Positions 15,419 to 24,928 of a DNA stretch of 42,495 nt are shown piece by piece. This stretch comes from a virus, in IMG/VR virus record IMGVR_UViG_3300042691_000834, positions 1 through 42,495 of that record. One strand, written 5' to 3'. The stretch's first letter is position 1. Each line of letters begins with the position of its first letter. Both the position numbers and the translations under genes were made by a program. The notes below the pieces were generated by a model. The model saw only the letters and a program-made list of their open reading frames with translations, searched no databases and was not told the origin of the DNA.

Positions 15419-18400
15419 ATGGCCCAACAATTTATTGATTTTGGAACTTTCCCCAATGATCCGTCGGCAGACCCGATCCGAGCGGCTTTCCAAAAGATAC
15501 AGAATAATTTCGTAGACTTATATAATACAACTCTGAGTACTGGTGTAACATCAGTAGAAGTAGGTCCGGGATTAAGTGCAACTAGCAACGTAGGTAATAT
15601 ATTACTTACTTCTAGTTTCCCTAATATAACAATCAACACAAGTAACAGTTTATTAATAGGAGTTGGTGCCGCAACTAGCAATACTGCAACTGTCAACAGT
15701 TATAACACCCCATTTGTAATTAATTTAGCAAATACAATAACAACGCCCAACGCTAACATAACTAATCTAGTACGTGCTGGTAATTTAACTGTCACTAACT
15801 TTGTCAATTCAGCATTAGTACCTAATGCTAACGTAACATATGATTTAGGTACCCCATCGTATCGTTGGAAAGATTTATACTTAAGTGGAACAACCCTAGT
15901 TTTAGGACCACAAACTATTAGTGCTAATGCTTCTACAGTTACGTTTTCTTCTATCACTGTTACTAGCAACATTTCAGTTAATAATATTTCTATCACAAGT
16001 AATATAAGTGTTAGTAATATTTCTAGTTCAGGCAATATTGTAGTAACAAGTAATGCAACTGTTGGAAACTTAACGACAAGCGGTGTAGTAACTGCTACAG
16101 GAAATATAACAGGTGGTAACTTAGTTACAGGTGGATTAATAAACTCTACTGGAAATGTAACAGGTGGTAACTTAGTTACAGGTGGAGTAGTAAATTCTAC
16201 TGGAACAGTAACAGGTGGAAATTTAGCAACCGCAGGTACAATAACTGCTACAGGTAATGCTACCGTAGGTAATTTATCTACTACTGGAGTTACTGTCACT
16301 GGTAATGGATCTTTTGGTAATATAAGTGCAACTGGTGCTATTACTGCTACTGGATTAGGAACATTTGGAAACATCTCTACAGGTAATATTACTATTACAG
16401 GCAATATTGAAGCAAGTGGAAACCTAGTAGGTAATTTAAGTGCAAATAATTTTTCAATAAGCGGTTATGTCACTGGTGATTTCTTACCATCAGCACAGGA
16501 AACATATGATTTGGGATCTCCGAGTAATAGATGGCGAGACCTGTACCTAAGCGGTAATTCTTTGAAATTAGGTACAAGTACCATAACATCTAATAGTAGT
16601 GGAATTGTTATACCAAATGCAGTGATTAGCGGTAACCTAGCTGTAGGTAATGTATCAGCGGTAGCAGTATCCGGTACATTGACTACTGCAAATCAACCAG
16701 GTATTACTAGTGTAGGATTACTAAGTAATCTATCAGTGGCTGGCAATTTATCAACAGGTGAACTTAGTGTAGTTGGTAACCTGCAAACTGCTAATCTAGC
16801 CGCAACAAGTATTGTGATTGGCACGGGCAATAATCAAACAACAATCACAGGTAATGGAATTCAAACCAGTGGTAATGCTACATTACAAGCTCCGGGCGCT
16901 GATACTGAAATTCTTTTTAATGATAATGGTAATGCTACTGCTGTTGCGGGACTAACATTTAATAAAAATACAAATCTGTTAAGTATTTCAGGTAATGTAG
17001 CAGGTGGAAATATTATATCATCGGGTGGGGTATCTGCATCAACTGCTACATTAGGTAGTATTGGTGCTAATACACTATCTGCAAATGGTAATGTATCTGC
17101 AGGTAATTTAATAACCGTTGGTATATTAGCTACATCAGTGGGAATTAATTCAGGTGTAAATTTACCTATGACCTCAATGTCAGGATTGTTGAACAAAGTA
17201 ACAGTTACATTTGATGCACAACCTACTGCACCATTTGAAGCAGGTTCTTCAATAGTTATTCAAGACGCTGTGCCTACAGATTATAATGGTACATGGACTG
17301 TGTTTGACGGAAACACAACTCAGATACGATTTAACAGTGGTCTAACTTCTACTGTAACAGCATTAGGTAGAATATTAGGTGGCGGTAATATTGCAACTTC
17401 AGGATTTTTAAGTGTTGCAGGCAATGCTAGTATGGGCAATATAACTACTACCACATTAAGCGGTGCTGTAGTGACAGTTTCTGGTAATATTTCAGGTGCC
17501 AATCTTGTAGCTAGTGGTATCTTACGTGTTGATGGAAATGCAAACGTTGGTAATCTTACCACTAGTGGACTTGTATCTGCGGCTACATTGGCTGCGACTG
17601 ATGCCAATGTTACCGGTAATCTAAGTGCAGGAAATTTAAGTGCAAGCGGAACATTATCAGGTGCAAACCTTAGTACATCAGGCCAATTAAGTGTAACAGG
17701 TAACGCTAGTGTAGGCAATGTGTCTACTGCAAGCATATTAATGAACGGCAACTTAACTGGTGCGGCTTTAATGGAATCTGGTTTACTAAATGTAACTGGA
17801 AATATGACCGGTGGCAATGTATTAACTAATGGCTTCTTAAGTGTTACAGGTAATGCGACTGTTGGTAATGTTATTGCTAACAACAATTTAGTAATTCAAA
17901 AGAGTGCCAATGTTGCAACTAACGTAACAGTTGGAGCAAATGTAGAAATAACAAATATCACAGGATCTACTGGAGTTATTACTGCAACCTTTGCACAACA
18001 AGATACTATTCCGTTCCCTATTGGAGCAACTGTAATTATATCTGACTGTGCCCCATCCGGCTTTAACGGATCATATACTGTATCTACTGGTAATACCACA
18101 CAAATTACATTTGCAGGCGGCCAAAGCGGTACAGCAGGAGTTAATGGTAGAATTGTTACAGGTGGATTAGGATTAAGAGTGACCGGTAATGCAAGCATGT
18201 CTAATATGGAAGTTATTGGATTGATTAATGCATCAACTGGTTCTGCTAATATTGGAACAGTAAACAGTAATGTATTGAGCGTAGTAGGAACTGCAAGTGC
18301 AGGAAACTTGTCTACAGGTGGTACATTAAGTGTAACTGGAAATGCTACAGCAGGAAATTTTGCAACTGGTTTATTATCAACAACAGGTAACCTAACGGTA

Positions 18401-19834
18401 TCTGCTAATGCTAACATCACTGCATCAATGAGTGTTGGTAGTAATTTAACAGTTGGTGGTACTGCAAATATTCTAACTCTAGAGGCTGCTAGCTTCCAAT
18501 CAAATATAGCAAATGCTAATACGATTAATATACCAACAGGCGGTATATTAAGTATGGCAACAGCAAATGCTAATATTGGTAACATAGCAGCCGGTATATT
18601 GGCAGCAACTGGTAACGTTAGCGGTTCCAACTTAATTGCTAGTGGATATCTAGCAGTAACAGGGAATGCAAGTGCTAATAGAATTACAGTAGCCACAGGT
18701 GTTACGACAGGCAGTCACAATATTGGAGGCGCACTAGCAGTAGGAACAAACGTTGCAATTCAAGTAACTGGATCTAGTAGTAACGGAACAGTGGCAGTAT
18801 TACAATTTAGTTCGGCTCAAGTAGATGCACCTTTCCCGACTGGACGAAGTATTGTTGTTACCGACTTAGTACCTAGTAATTTGAATGGAACATTTGTAGT
18901 ATTAACATCTAACACAACGCATGTTACCTATAGTAGTAGTGTTAACGGACCAGTTACACAAGGTGGATTTGTAAGGTCTAGTGGTACAGGTATGATTTTA
19001 CAAAGTACTGCTAACGTAGGTGGTTTGAATATTATTAATGGTGGTGGAATTGACGCAGGCTCAGGTGCTGTATCAGGTGGAACATTTACTGCTACTTTAT
19101 TCTCTGGTAACGGTGCAAGTATAACTGGTATTAATATGTTGAATACCGGAATATCAGTTGTAGTTACGGGTACAGCTGGTACTGGGTCTGTTGCTACATT
19201 AACCTATGCACCGCAAAGCTATGCACCTTTTACACCAGGACAAACTATAACAGTTGCAGGGGTCACCCCAGTAGGATATAACGGATCACATACTGTTGTT
19301 ACATGCACTACCAGTGCAGTAACATATGCAAGTGTTACAACCGGTGGAATGACTGTAGCCGGAACAATAGCAGGAGGTCCTAAGGCTGCGGCTGCATTAC
19401 AAGCAGATACAATTATTTCGTCAAGTCAGCCAAATATTACAAGTGTTGGTACTCTAACAGGATTAACATTGAGTGGTGGATTAACAGGAACTGATATTAC
19501 TGCTAGTGGATATGTATTGGCTAGTGTGGGTAATGGAATTTCAGCCGCAGGCACAACTCAGGGAACTGCAACAGGATTAACGAAACAGGTTAATGTAATA
19601 TCAAGCGTTAACGTTTCTACTGCTCAAGGTGTGCGATTGCAATCGGCTACAGTTGGAATGCAAATTATTATTGTTAATACGACACCTTCTCCAGTTAAGG
19701 TATATCCTGCTAATGCCGCACAAATTGATGGTTTAGGAACCAATACATCATTCTCATTAGGCGCAGGCGCGAGATTAATGGTAGTAGCATCAAGTACCAC
19801 ACAATGGTATACAATGGTTGGAGTATATGGATAA
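15419..19834 (+). CDS. Giant repetitive fibre/adhesin protein
   Basis: A 1471-aa protein made largely of short Gly/Asn/Thr/Ser repeats (TGNxxxGNLxTxG), typical of phage fibre beta-structures. The N-terminal anchor (DPIRAAFQKIQNNFVDLYN) resembles that of 22667. Two attachment-type modules, YDLGTPSYRWKDLYLSG and YDLGSPSNRWRDLYLSG, sit near residues 140 and 361. Four diverged copies of an about 65-residue beta domain (pattern PF..G..I.I.D..P...NG.. V....T) occur near residues 590-657, 848-916, 1117-1190 and 1250-1322. The C-terminal about 80 residues are non-repetitive and may be the receptor-binding or trimer tip. No obvious chaperone domain is present. Host-range role is inferred. Confidence 0.85.
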   Translation: MAQQFIDFGTFPNDPSADPIRAAFQKIQNNFVDLYNTTLSTGVTSVEVGPGLSATSNVGNILLTSSFPNITINTSNSLLIGVGAATSNTATVNSYNTPFVINLANTITTPNANITNLVRAGNLTVTNFVNSALVPNANVTYDLGTPSYRWKDLYLSGTTLVLGPQTISANASTVTFSSITVTSNISVNNISITSNISVSNISSSGNIVVTSNATVGNLTTSGVVTATGNITGGNLVTGGLINSTGNVTGGNLVTGGVVNSTGTVTGGNLATAGTITATGNATVGNLSTTGVTVTGNGSFGNISATGAITATGLGTFGNISTGNITITGNIEASGNLVGNLSANNFSISGYVTGDFLPSAQETYDLGSPSNRWRDLYLSGNSLKLGTSTITSNSSGIVIPNAVISGNLAVGNVSAVAVSGTLTTANQPGITSVGLLSNLSVAGNLSTGELSVVGNLQTANLAATSIVIGTGNNQTTITGNGIQTSGNATLQAPGADTEILFNDNGNATAVAGLTFNKNTNLLSISGNVAGGNIISSGGVSASTATLGSIGANTLSANGNVSAGNLITVGILATSVGINSGVNLPMTSMSGLLNKVTVTFDAQPTAPFEAGSSIVIQDAVPTDYNGTWTVFDGNTTQIRFNSGLTSTVTALGRILGGGNIATSGFLSVAGNASMGNITTTTLSGAVVTVSGNISGANLVASGILRVDGNANVGNLTTSGLVSAATLAATDANVTGNLSAGNLSASGTLSGANLSTSGQLSVTGNASVGNVSTASILMNGNLTGAALMESGLLNVTGNMTGGNVLTNGFLSVTGNATVGNVIANNNLVIQKSANVATNVTVGANVEITNITGSTGVITATFAQQDTIPFPIGATVIISDCAPSGFNGSYTVSTGNTTQITFAGGQSGTAGVNGRIVTGGLGLRVTGNASMSNMEVIGLINASTGSANIGTVNSNVLSVVGTASAGNLSTGGTLSVTGNATAGNFATGLLSTTGNLTVSANANITASMSVGSNLTVGGTANILTLEAASFQSNIANANTINIPTGGILSMATANANIGNIAAGILAATGNVSGSNLIASGYLAVTGNASANRITVATGVTTGSHNIGGALAVGTNVAIQVTGSSSNGTVAVLQFSSAQVDAPFPTGRSIVVTDLVPSNLNGTFVVLTSNTTHVTYSSSVNGPVTQGGFVRSSGTGMILQSTANVGGLNIINGGGIDAGSGAVSGGTFTATLFSGNGASITGINMLNTGISVVVTGTAGTGSVATLTYAPQSYAPFTPGQTITVAGVTPVGYNGSHTVVTCTTSAVTYASVTTGGMTVAGTIAGGPKAAAALQADTIISSSQPNITSVGTLTGLTLSGGLTGTDITASGYVLASVGNGISAAGTTQGTATGLTKQVNVISSVNVSTAQGVRLQSATVGMQIIIVNTTPSPVKVYPANAAQIDGLGTNTSFSLGAGARLMVVASSTTQWYTMVGVYG
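16094..16250 (+). repeat. 51-base tandem repeat in the fibre gene
   Basis: Three units with a 51-base (17-residue) period, centred on CAGGTGGTAACTTAG or its variant, begin near 16110, 16161 and 16212. The first two are nearly identical, suggesting recent unit duplication. Confidence 0.8.
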
Positions 19835-19849
19835 AATTAAGGAAACAAA

Positions 19850-20470
19850 ATGATAACAGTAGAACTATTACAAAAAGTATGTCCAAAAACAAAATTAAGT
19901 GTTTTGCAATTATATGCTGAACCTTTACATGAAGTCGCTGAATACTATGACATGTATGATAACATGCATCGTGCGGCCGCATTCATAGCACAAACTGCAC
20001 ATGAGTCAGGTGGATTCAATTTTGTTAAAGAAAATTTAAATTATAGTGCTAAAGGATTGATGGGAACTTTTAAAAAGTATTTCCCCACAGAAGAATTAGC
20101 AAAACAATATGAACGTAAACCTGAGAAGATTGCCAATCGTGTATACGCCAATCGTATGGCTAACGGTGATGAAGCGAGTGGTGATGGATATAGATTCTGC
20201 GGCCGTGGATTGATTCAATTGACCGGTCGTGCTAACTATACAAAATTTGCCGCAGACTTGGGAATTTCAATTGAAGAAACTGTTGCATATTTAGAAACAC
20301 CAGCTGGCGCAGTATCTAGTGCAGGTTGGTTCTGGGATAATAATAATTTAAATCAATATTGTGACAAAGATGATTTTGTAACATTAACTAAACGTATCAA
20401 TGGTGGTACTATTGGTTTAGAAGATAGAAAACATCACTATCATTTAGCATTGGAAATATTAGGTCACTAA
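19850..20470 (+). CDS. GH19 (chitinase-class) endolysin
   Basis: The 206-aa protein is a single glycoside hydrolase family 19 domain, a common phage endolysin type that cuts peptidoglycan glycan strands. The catalytic Glu is E52 in TAHESGGFNFVKENLNYSAK, with a second conserved Glu shortly after. YRFCGRGLIQLTGRANYTKF and GWFWDNNNLNQYCD are the typical substrate-cleft motifs. No signal peptide or wall-binding domain is visible, so release would need the holin, a candidate for which lies at 29805. It sits between two fibre genes, with only one base before the next ATG. Confidence 0.9.
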   Translation: MITVELLQKVCPKTKLSVLQLYAEPLHEVAEYYDMYDNMHRAAAFIAQTAHESGGFNFVKENLNYSAKGLMGTFKKYFPTEELAKQYERKPEKIANRVYANRMANGDEASGDGYRFCGRGLIQLTGRANYTKFAADLGISIEETVAYLETPAGAVSSAGWFWDNNNLNQYCDKDDFVTLTKRINGGTIGLEDRKHHYHLALEILGH

Positions 20471-20471
20471 T

Positions 20472-22646
20472 ATGGCGCAACCAAATTGGGTAACGGCAGC
20501 AGGATCATTGGGAGTATTTCCCTCAGGTCTAGCATTCAATATTAGACTTGTAGCTAGACCAAGGGCTCCGGCTACAACGTTAAGTTATAGTTTGTTGAAT
20601 GGTAATCTGCCGACAGGTATTGAAAGCGACCCACTAAGACTAACTACCGATGGATATGTTGTGGGCACACCAAATAATGTAGCAGTAGAGACTACATATA
20701 CATTTACAGTACGAGTGTCGGATGATTTTAATAATATAAGAGATAGAACATTCTCAATAAAAATATTTGGATTCAATGGCATTAGAATTTCTACTCCAGC
20801 CGGTGAACTAATGAATGTAATTGATAGCAGATACGTTGATTATAACATATCGGTAAATAATCCTGTTACACCTAATCCTTATATTTTATCAATATCATCA
20901 GGTGAGTTGCCACCAGGATTGCAAATGGATAGTCAAGGAAAGATAACTGGATTCCCATTGCCACCGTTAACTAATGCAGGATCTATAACTACTAAAACAT
21001 ATACGTTCTCTGTTCAACTAACTAGTAGATTAGGTAAAGATAGTAAAACGTACAACATAAAGATTAGAAATCAAGAATTAACTAATCCGCCAAATACTAG
21101 ACCACCTGTTATATTAAATAACACACCACTGTATAAGCCTGTTGATAGCCATGACCCATTGTATAGTTATTACTTACCAGAAGATAATCTTATACCTACT
21201 ATTAATTCAGGAGAATATTTCTCATTTAAAATTATAGGACACGATTTTGATAACAATACATTGAGATACGAATATGGAGTTTTGCCACCTGGATTATTGG
21301 GAGATCCATTAACAGGATGGATAACTGGTATTCCTACTATTCCAACAGATAGCATAGGTAGATATAGATTCTTTGTTAAAGTATCTAAAATTAACAATAT
21401 TAATATAACTAGTCAAACTGAAACATATACTATCGTAGTTACTAACAGTATTGTACAAGATGTTGAATGGGTTACAGATGCTAATCTAGGTACTGTATTT
21501 AATGGTCAAGTGAGTGAACTATTTGTAAAAGCCAATAGTGAAAATGATTTAGAATATAAATTGTCCAGTGGAGAACTTCCACCTAACATGTCATTACTAA
21601 GTAATGGACAAATAGTAGGTAGAATACCTAGTCAACCAAATTCATACGGACTCCAACCACAAGGTAGCTCTATGAATTGGACCTTTAGCATTACTGCTTT
21701 CAATCCTAGATATCCTGTAGTATCAAGCGAAAGAGAATTTACATTAAGCATATATCAAAAATATAACAAACCAACTGAAAATATATATTTCAAAGCAACT
21801 CCTAATATTGAGGGTAGACAGATTATACAATCTTTATTAAACAATGAAGAACTAATTCCTCAAAATTATCTGTATAGACCCGATGATGTTTACTTTGGTA
21901 AAGCTGACAGTGTGAAGTATACTCATATATATGGTATGGAGCCTACGGATCTAGTAACGTATATAAATGCCATCAACCTTAACCATTACTATCGTAAACT
22001 AGTATTGGGTGAGATTAAAACAGCCATAGCTAGAGATAGTAATAATGATATCCTATATGAAGTTGTTTACGCTGATATAGTTGATGACCTAATAAATCCT
22101 CAAGGGGTATCACTGCCACAAGAAATAATATGGGACTATGATATACCTTTAGATTTGGGTCCTTACTTTGTTTCAAATACTGATGTTTTTACTAGTTCTA
22201 ATCTGTTCTTTACATCTTTCTCATTTGGTACAATTAAAAAATTGTATCCAGCAAGCGTTACAAATATGCGTACAGAACTATTAAATGTTCTGCCTCATAA
22301 TACTGACCAAGACTTATTACCAAAATGGATGACTAGTCAACAATTAGATGGTAATACATTGGGTTATGTTAAGGCATGGGTGATAGCTTACACTTTACCT
22401 GATAAGAGCGTAACAATTAAAAACAATATAAACAATTATTGGCAGTATACATTAAACATGATAGATTTTTCTGTTGATAGGTTTATAATTGATAGAAGTG
22501 GTACTTTCAACTACGATACTAATTTGTCCATACCAGCATGGACTGAGTTACCTAGCAGTACACCTACTCCAGATCCTATTGATTATTATGATATTCCGGT
22601 ATTATTCCCTAGAAAAACTATTTTACCTAAGAATGTAGACTACTAA
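20472..22646 (+). CDS. Virion protein with repeated putative Ig-like domains
   Basis: The 724-aa protein begins with at least four Ig-like modules of the 'putative Ig' (He_PIG) type. Each has a SGELPPGL-like turn followed by G.I.G.P and a TY.F.V.V strand: LSYSLLNGNLPTGI near residue 37, ILSISSGELPPGLQMD near 137, YEYGVLPPGLLGD near 267 and YKLSSGELPPNMSLL near 360. The C-terminal half (from about residue 440) is not repetitive and not recognised. Such modules usually bind surfaces or decorate tails. The context between endolysin and fibre genes fits a tail-associated adhesin. Confidence 0.8.
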   Translation: MAQPNWVTAAGSLGVFPSGLAFNIRLVARPRAPATTLSYSLLNGNLPTGIESDPLRLTTDGYVVGTPNNVAVETTYTFTVRVSDDFNNIRDRTFSIKIFGFNGIRISTPAGELMNVIDSRYVDYNISVNNPVTPNPYILSISSGELPPGLQMDSQGKITGFPLPPLTNAGSITTKTYTFSVQLTSRLGKDSKTYNIKIRNQELTNPPNTRPPVILNNTPLYKPVDSHDPLYSYYLPEDNLIPTINSGEYFSFKIIGHDFDNNTLRYEYGVLPPGLLGDPLTGWITGIPTIPTDSIGRYRFFVKVSKINNINITSQTETYTIVVTNSIVQDVEWVTDANLGTVFNGQVSELFVKANSENDLEYKLSSGELPPNMSLLSNGQIVGRIPSQPNSYGLQPQGSSMNWTFSITAFNPRYPVVSSEREFTLSIYQKYNKPTENIYFKATPNIEGRQIIQSLLNNEELIPQNYLYRPDDVYFGKADSVKYTHIYGMEPTDLVTYINAINLNHYYRKLVLGEIKTAIARDSNNDILYEVVYADIVDDLINPQGVSLPQEIIWDYDIPLDLGPYFVSNTDVFTSSNLFFTSFSFGTIKKLYPASVTNMRTELLNVLPHNTDQDLLPKWMTSQQLDGNTLGYVKAWVIAYTLPDKSVTIKNNINNYWQYTLNMIDFSVDRFIIDRSGTFNYDTNLSIPAWTELPSSTPTPDPIDYYDIPVLFPRKTILPKNVDY

Positions 22647-22649
22647 ATA
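22642..22649 (+). promoter_or_regulatory. Late-like promoter for 22667
   Basis: ACTAAATA; predicted start about 22655, followed by the weak ribosome site CGGGA and the ATG at 22667. No gating hairpin was seen. Confidence 0.4.
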
Positions 22650-22666
22650 TATAACGGGACAACAAC

Positions 22667-23500
22667 ATGAGTACAATAAACACAAATTCAATTGATATCA
22701 ATTATCCTATTCCGGGTATAAACAACAGCACTCAGGGATTCAGAGATAATTTTACTAGCGTTAAACAGAACCTAGACATTGCTAGTACTGAAATATCAGA
22801 CTTGCAAAATAAAGTCGTAGTTAAGTCTGCATTAGCTGGTACAGTTTTAAATAATGATATGGCTAACACTCTTATAAGCAATGCGGCTGTGCAGGGCTTT
22901 CGTGCTAAAACATATAACATGGGAAGTAACTTAGGAGGAACAGTTACAATTGACGTATCTAAAGCTGACGTACAGTATGGTACTGTAACAGCTACCGGTA
23001 CTACTACTCTTGCATTTGGTGGTTGGGCACCTTCTGGTACACAGAGTAATGTTCAAATACGCATATCAGTAGATCCTAATGTATCTATTGATGAAACTTC
23101 ATATTTGTTATTTCCTTCAACTGATATTAATTCTAGTGGTAATATTGTAGCAGGATTAACTTCCAGTGCTAGAATACTTGAAAACTATGCATCAAATGTT
23201 GCAGATGCTAGTGTTGGACCAGATATGACATATACTAATGTCGTTAGTTTAACCGGGATGCAAGAACTTGACTTTACTATTTCCACAATAGATTGTGGTA
23301 CAATACTAGAAGTTACACCTATTAACAAGAATCAAAAAGCTGGGCAAATACCAATACGTATACCCACAGCAACCGGCCAACCGGGCGATTGGCCAGGTAA
23401 GATTTGTATGGGCAATCAATACATATACGTTTGTGTTGGTGCATATGATGGTAGTACTGCAATATGGGTAAAAGTTAATGCTGCCTTTTCTGCAATATAA
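22667..23500 (+). CDS. Fibre-anchor-type virion protein, 277 aa
   Basis: The N-terminal module (YPIPGINNSTQGFRDNFTSV, then a helix) recurs at the start of many structural proteins of aquatic T4-like phages and resembles the start of 15419. The middle has a TVTIDVSKADVQYGTVTATG strand-rich domain. The C-terminus contains GQPGDWPGKICMGNQYIYVC and IWVKVNAAF, a compact tip-like domain. No enzyme motif is present. It is probably a short fibre or tail decoration. Confidence 0.75.
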   Translation: MSTINTNSIDINYPIPGINNSTQGFRDNFTSVKQNLDIASTEISDLQNKVVVKSALAGTVLNNDMANTLISNAAVQGFRAKTYNMGSNLGGTVTIDVSKADVQYGTVTATGTTTLAFGGWAPSGTQSNVQIRISVDPNVSIDETSYLLFPSTDINSSGNIVAGLTSSARILENYASNVADASVGPDMTYTNVVSLTGMQELDFTISTIDCGTILEVTPINKNQKAGQIPIRIPTATGQPGDWPGKICMGNQYIYVCVGAYDGSTAIWVKVNAAFSAI

Positions 23501-23519
23501 TTTTTCTACATAGTTTCTA

Positions 23520-23539
23520 TGCATTAAATACTTAATGCA
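23520..23539 (+). promoter_or_regulatory. Late promoter inside a perfect inverted repeat, ATG in right arm
   Basis: TGCATTAA (23520-23527), loop ATAC, TTAATGCA (23532-23539). The late-like octamer ATTAAATA is 23523-23530 and predicted +1 is about 23536, at the ATG (23535). Read-through RNA would bury the start codon; late RNA would be leaderless or nearly so. A second, competing hairpin CATAG/CTATG (23509-23521) overlaps the left arm. Confidence 0.6.
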
Positions 23540-23768
23540 ACACCCCTTTATACATGACCTAAGCGGTAAGTCTATGGAAGAACTGCAAAACACTATCCAA
23601 GACTTATCCGCAAAACTGAACTTTGTTTACCGAAGTCAGAACGGACCTATGATTCAACAAATGCAAATGGTAATGGAAAGTTACCGTGCCGAATATGCCA
23701 AGCGCATTGATGACATATACAAAAAACAAAATCTACAAAACAAAATCAACATATCAAAAGAAAAATAA
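23535..23768 (+). CDS. Small helical unknown protein, 77 aa
   Basis: A short, strongly helical, charged protein (MEELQNTIQDLSAKLNFVYR, then QQMQMVMESYRAEYAKRIDD) with coiled-coil character and no recognised family. Its stop is directly followed by the ATG of 23769. The ATG lies within a promoter hairpin and has no ribosome site. The next in-frame Met is within SMEEL, 13 residues later. Confidence 0.7.
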   Translation: MQHPFIHDLSGKSMEELQNTIQDLSAKLNFVYRSQNGPMIQQMQMVMESYRAEYAKRIDDIYKKQNLQNKINISKEK

Positions 23769-24374
23769 ATGACAGCAAGAATACAACGTGATTTCGAATT
23801 CGTTTCAGGAGTGTTTGTTGATAACGAATTATACATGAACATATATAACTTTGATGTACATTTTAATGTACAATCAGAATCAATTGAAGCACAAAATATA
23901 GCATTAGATAGAGTAAAACATCTAATTAGCACATTAGAAAATGTTGTATTTGTATATGATAAAGATATAGAAACTATCGAAAAATTATACAATGCAGACA
24001 TACGTGTTTGCCCATTACCAGAAGAACCGTACGACCAGATTGTGGGTATTATGCTTTTGGTAAAAATCAATGCAATTACTGAAGGTAACTTAGTTGCATC
24101 TGATATTAGTATCCTATCTAAGATGAGTGATGGTGTTAGTTGCCTACACAGTATTGAAGAAAACACAGGTCCTTTTAAACTAAAGGGTTGGTGGAACGAC
24201 AGTAGTCCAAAACTATCAAATGGTATCCCTAAAGTAAAAGGTAAGAAAGTAGTTAGATTACCCAAGACTCCAAACAACTGGGATGATTTAAATCTAAATT
24301 GGGAAACAAAAAAAGAATCTAATGTTATTAGCGAGATTGTGTTTGCTAGTTTTGAAAGTAAAACGGAGAAATAA
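23769..24374 (+). CDS. Unknown protein, 201 aa
   Basis: No named family recognised. The N-terminal half alternates strands and helices (RIQRDFEFVSGVFVDNELYM, VKHLISTLENVVFVYDKDIE), and the middle has VGIMLLVKINAITEGNLVAS. The C-terminal part is Lys/Pro/Trp-rich (VRLPKTPNNWDDLNLNW), possibly a linear binding segment. It has no membrane helix, directly abuts 23535 and probably shares its mRNA. Confidence 0.75.
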   Translation: MTARIQRDFEFVSGVFVDNELYMNIYNFDVHFNVQSESIEAQNIALDRVKHLISTLENVVFVYDKDIETIEKLYNADIRVCPLPEEPYDQIVGIMLLVKINAITEGNLVASDISILSKMSDGVSCLHSIEENTGPFKLKGWWNDSSPKLSNGIPKVKGKKVVRLPKTPNNWDDLNLNWETKKESNVISEIVFASFESKTEK

Positions 24375-24377
24375 CTA

Positions 24378-24406
24378 TTGACTAGCATAAAATATTATGC
24401 TACAAT
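24378..24406 (+). promoter_or_regulatory. Sigma70 promoter with inverted repeat filling the spacer; ATG at +1
   Basis: TTGACT (24378-24383), 17-base spacer, TACAAT (24401-24406). The spacer holds AGCATAA-AATA-TTATGCT (24384-24401), an operator-like repeat. Predicted +1 is about 24413, exactly the ATG, so the mRNA should be leaderless. Confidence 0.75.
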
Positions 24407-24412
24407 AGATGC

Positions 24413-24919
24413 ATGAAGAATACTTTACATGGAATTCAATTACTAAATGAAGATGACTTGTGCAATATCTATCTGCAAAACCCTGACCAAATAATAAAAG
24501 ATGCAATAGTAGAAAAGTCTATTCAATTTGAAGACCTACTAGAGTTACAAAACATTCCCAAAATTCGTGTGTATGAGGCGTCATCCGTAGATATGACTAC
24601 ATTTGACAACATGAATCAAAATAATTGGTTTATGCCAAAAGAATATATTGAGTTTGACATAGCAAAATATGTTTTGGATTTATGCCAAACCGACTATGAA
24701 TTACAGCGAGTCGGAGAAGAATTAATAAAATTCCAAGAACGAGAAATGTTCCCATTATTGTGTTATTGCAAGTATCTTGTTGATACAATGCGTAAACATA
24801 ATGTAGTGTGGGGAGTTGGTCGTGGCAGTAGCGTTAGTAGCTATGTTCTGTTTTTGATTGGAATTCACCGTATAAATAGCTTACACTATGATTTATCCAT
24901 AGATGAGTTTCTAAAATAG
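24413..24919 (+). CDS. Stand-alone DnaE (Pol III alpha)-like palm fragment
   Basis: The second half of this 168-aa protein (from about residue 105) aligns by eye with the bacterial replicative polymerase alpha subunit just before its active site. A helix ending in FQEREMFPLLCYCKYLVDTM corresponds to the MGFPGYFLIV helix. VVWGVGRGSSVSSYVLFLIG corresponds to the DnaE GPGRGS...GSLVAY motif, and LHYDLSIDEFLK to DP..YDLLFERFL. The ORF stops where DnaE would continue into its PDFDxD catalytic aspartates, so this cannot be a polymerase on its own. The N-terminal about 100 residues are unrecognised. It has a dedicated sigma70 promoter. It might act as an inhibitor or decoy of host replication, or as a nucleotide-binding module (inference). 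Confidence 0.75.
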   Translation: MKNTLHGIQLLNEDDLCNIYLQNPDQIIKDAIVEKSIQFEDLLELQNIPKIRVYEASSVDMTTFDNMNQNNWFMPKEYIEFDIAKYVLDLCQTDYELQRVGEELIKFQEREMFPLLCYCKYLVDTMRKHNVVWGVGRGSSVSSYVLFLIGIHRINSLHYDLSIDEFLK

Positions 24920-24928
24920 GAGAAAACT

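Noticed and set aside
16094-16250. CRISPR-like repeat array
   Set aside because: Spacing is 51 bases in frame, units are coding and there are no unique spacers; it is protein repeat structure.
15700-18696. Long minus-strand ORFs opposite the fibre gene (15700-16404, 16861-17196, 17320-17886, 17896-18696)
   Set aside because: They arise from the repetitive, stop-poor codon pattern of the fibre and have Val/Pro/Leu-rich products without family features or ribosome sites.
23681-24388. 235-aa minus-strand ORF opposite 23769
   Set aside because: The plus frame fits tightly between neighbours and ends just before a promoter; the minus product is Ser/Leu/Phe-rich and typical of an antisense shadow.
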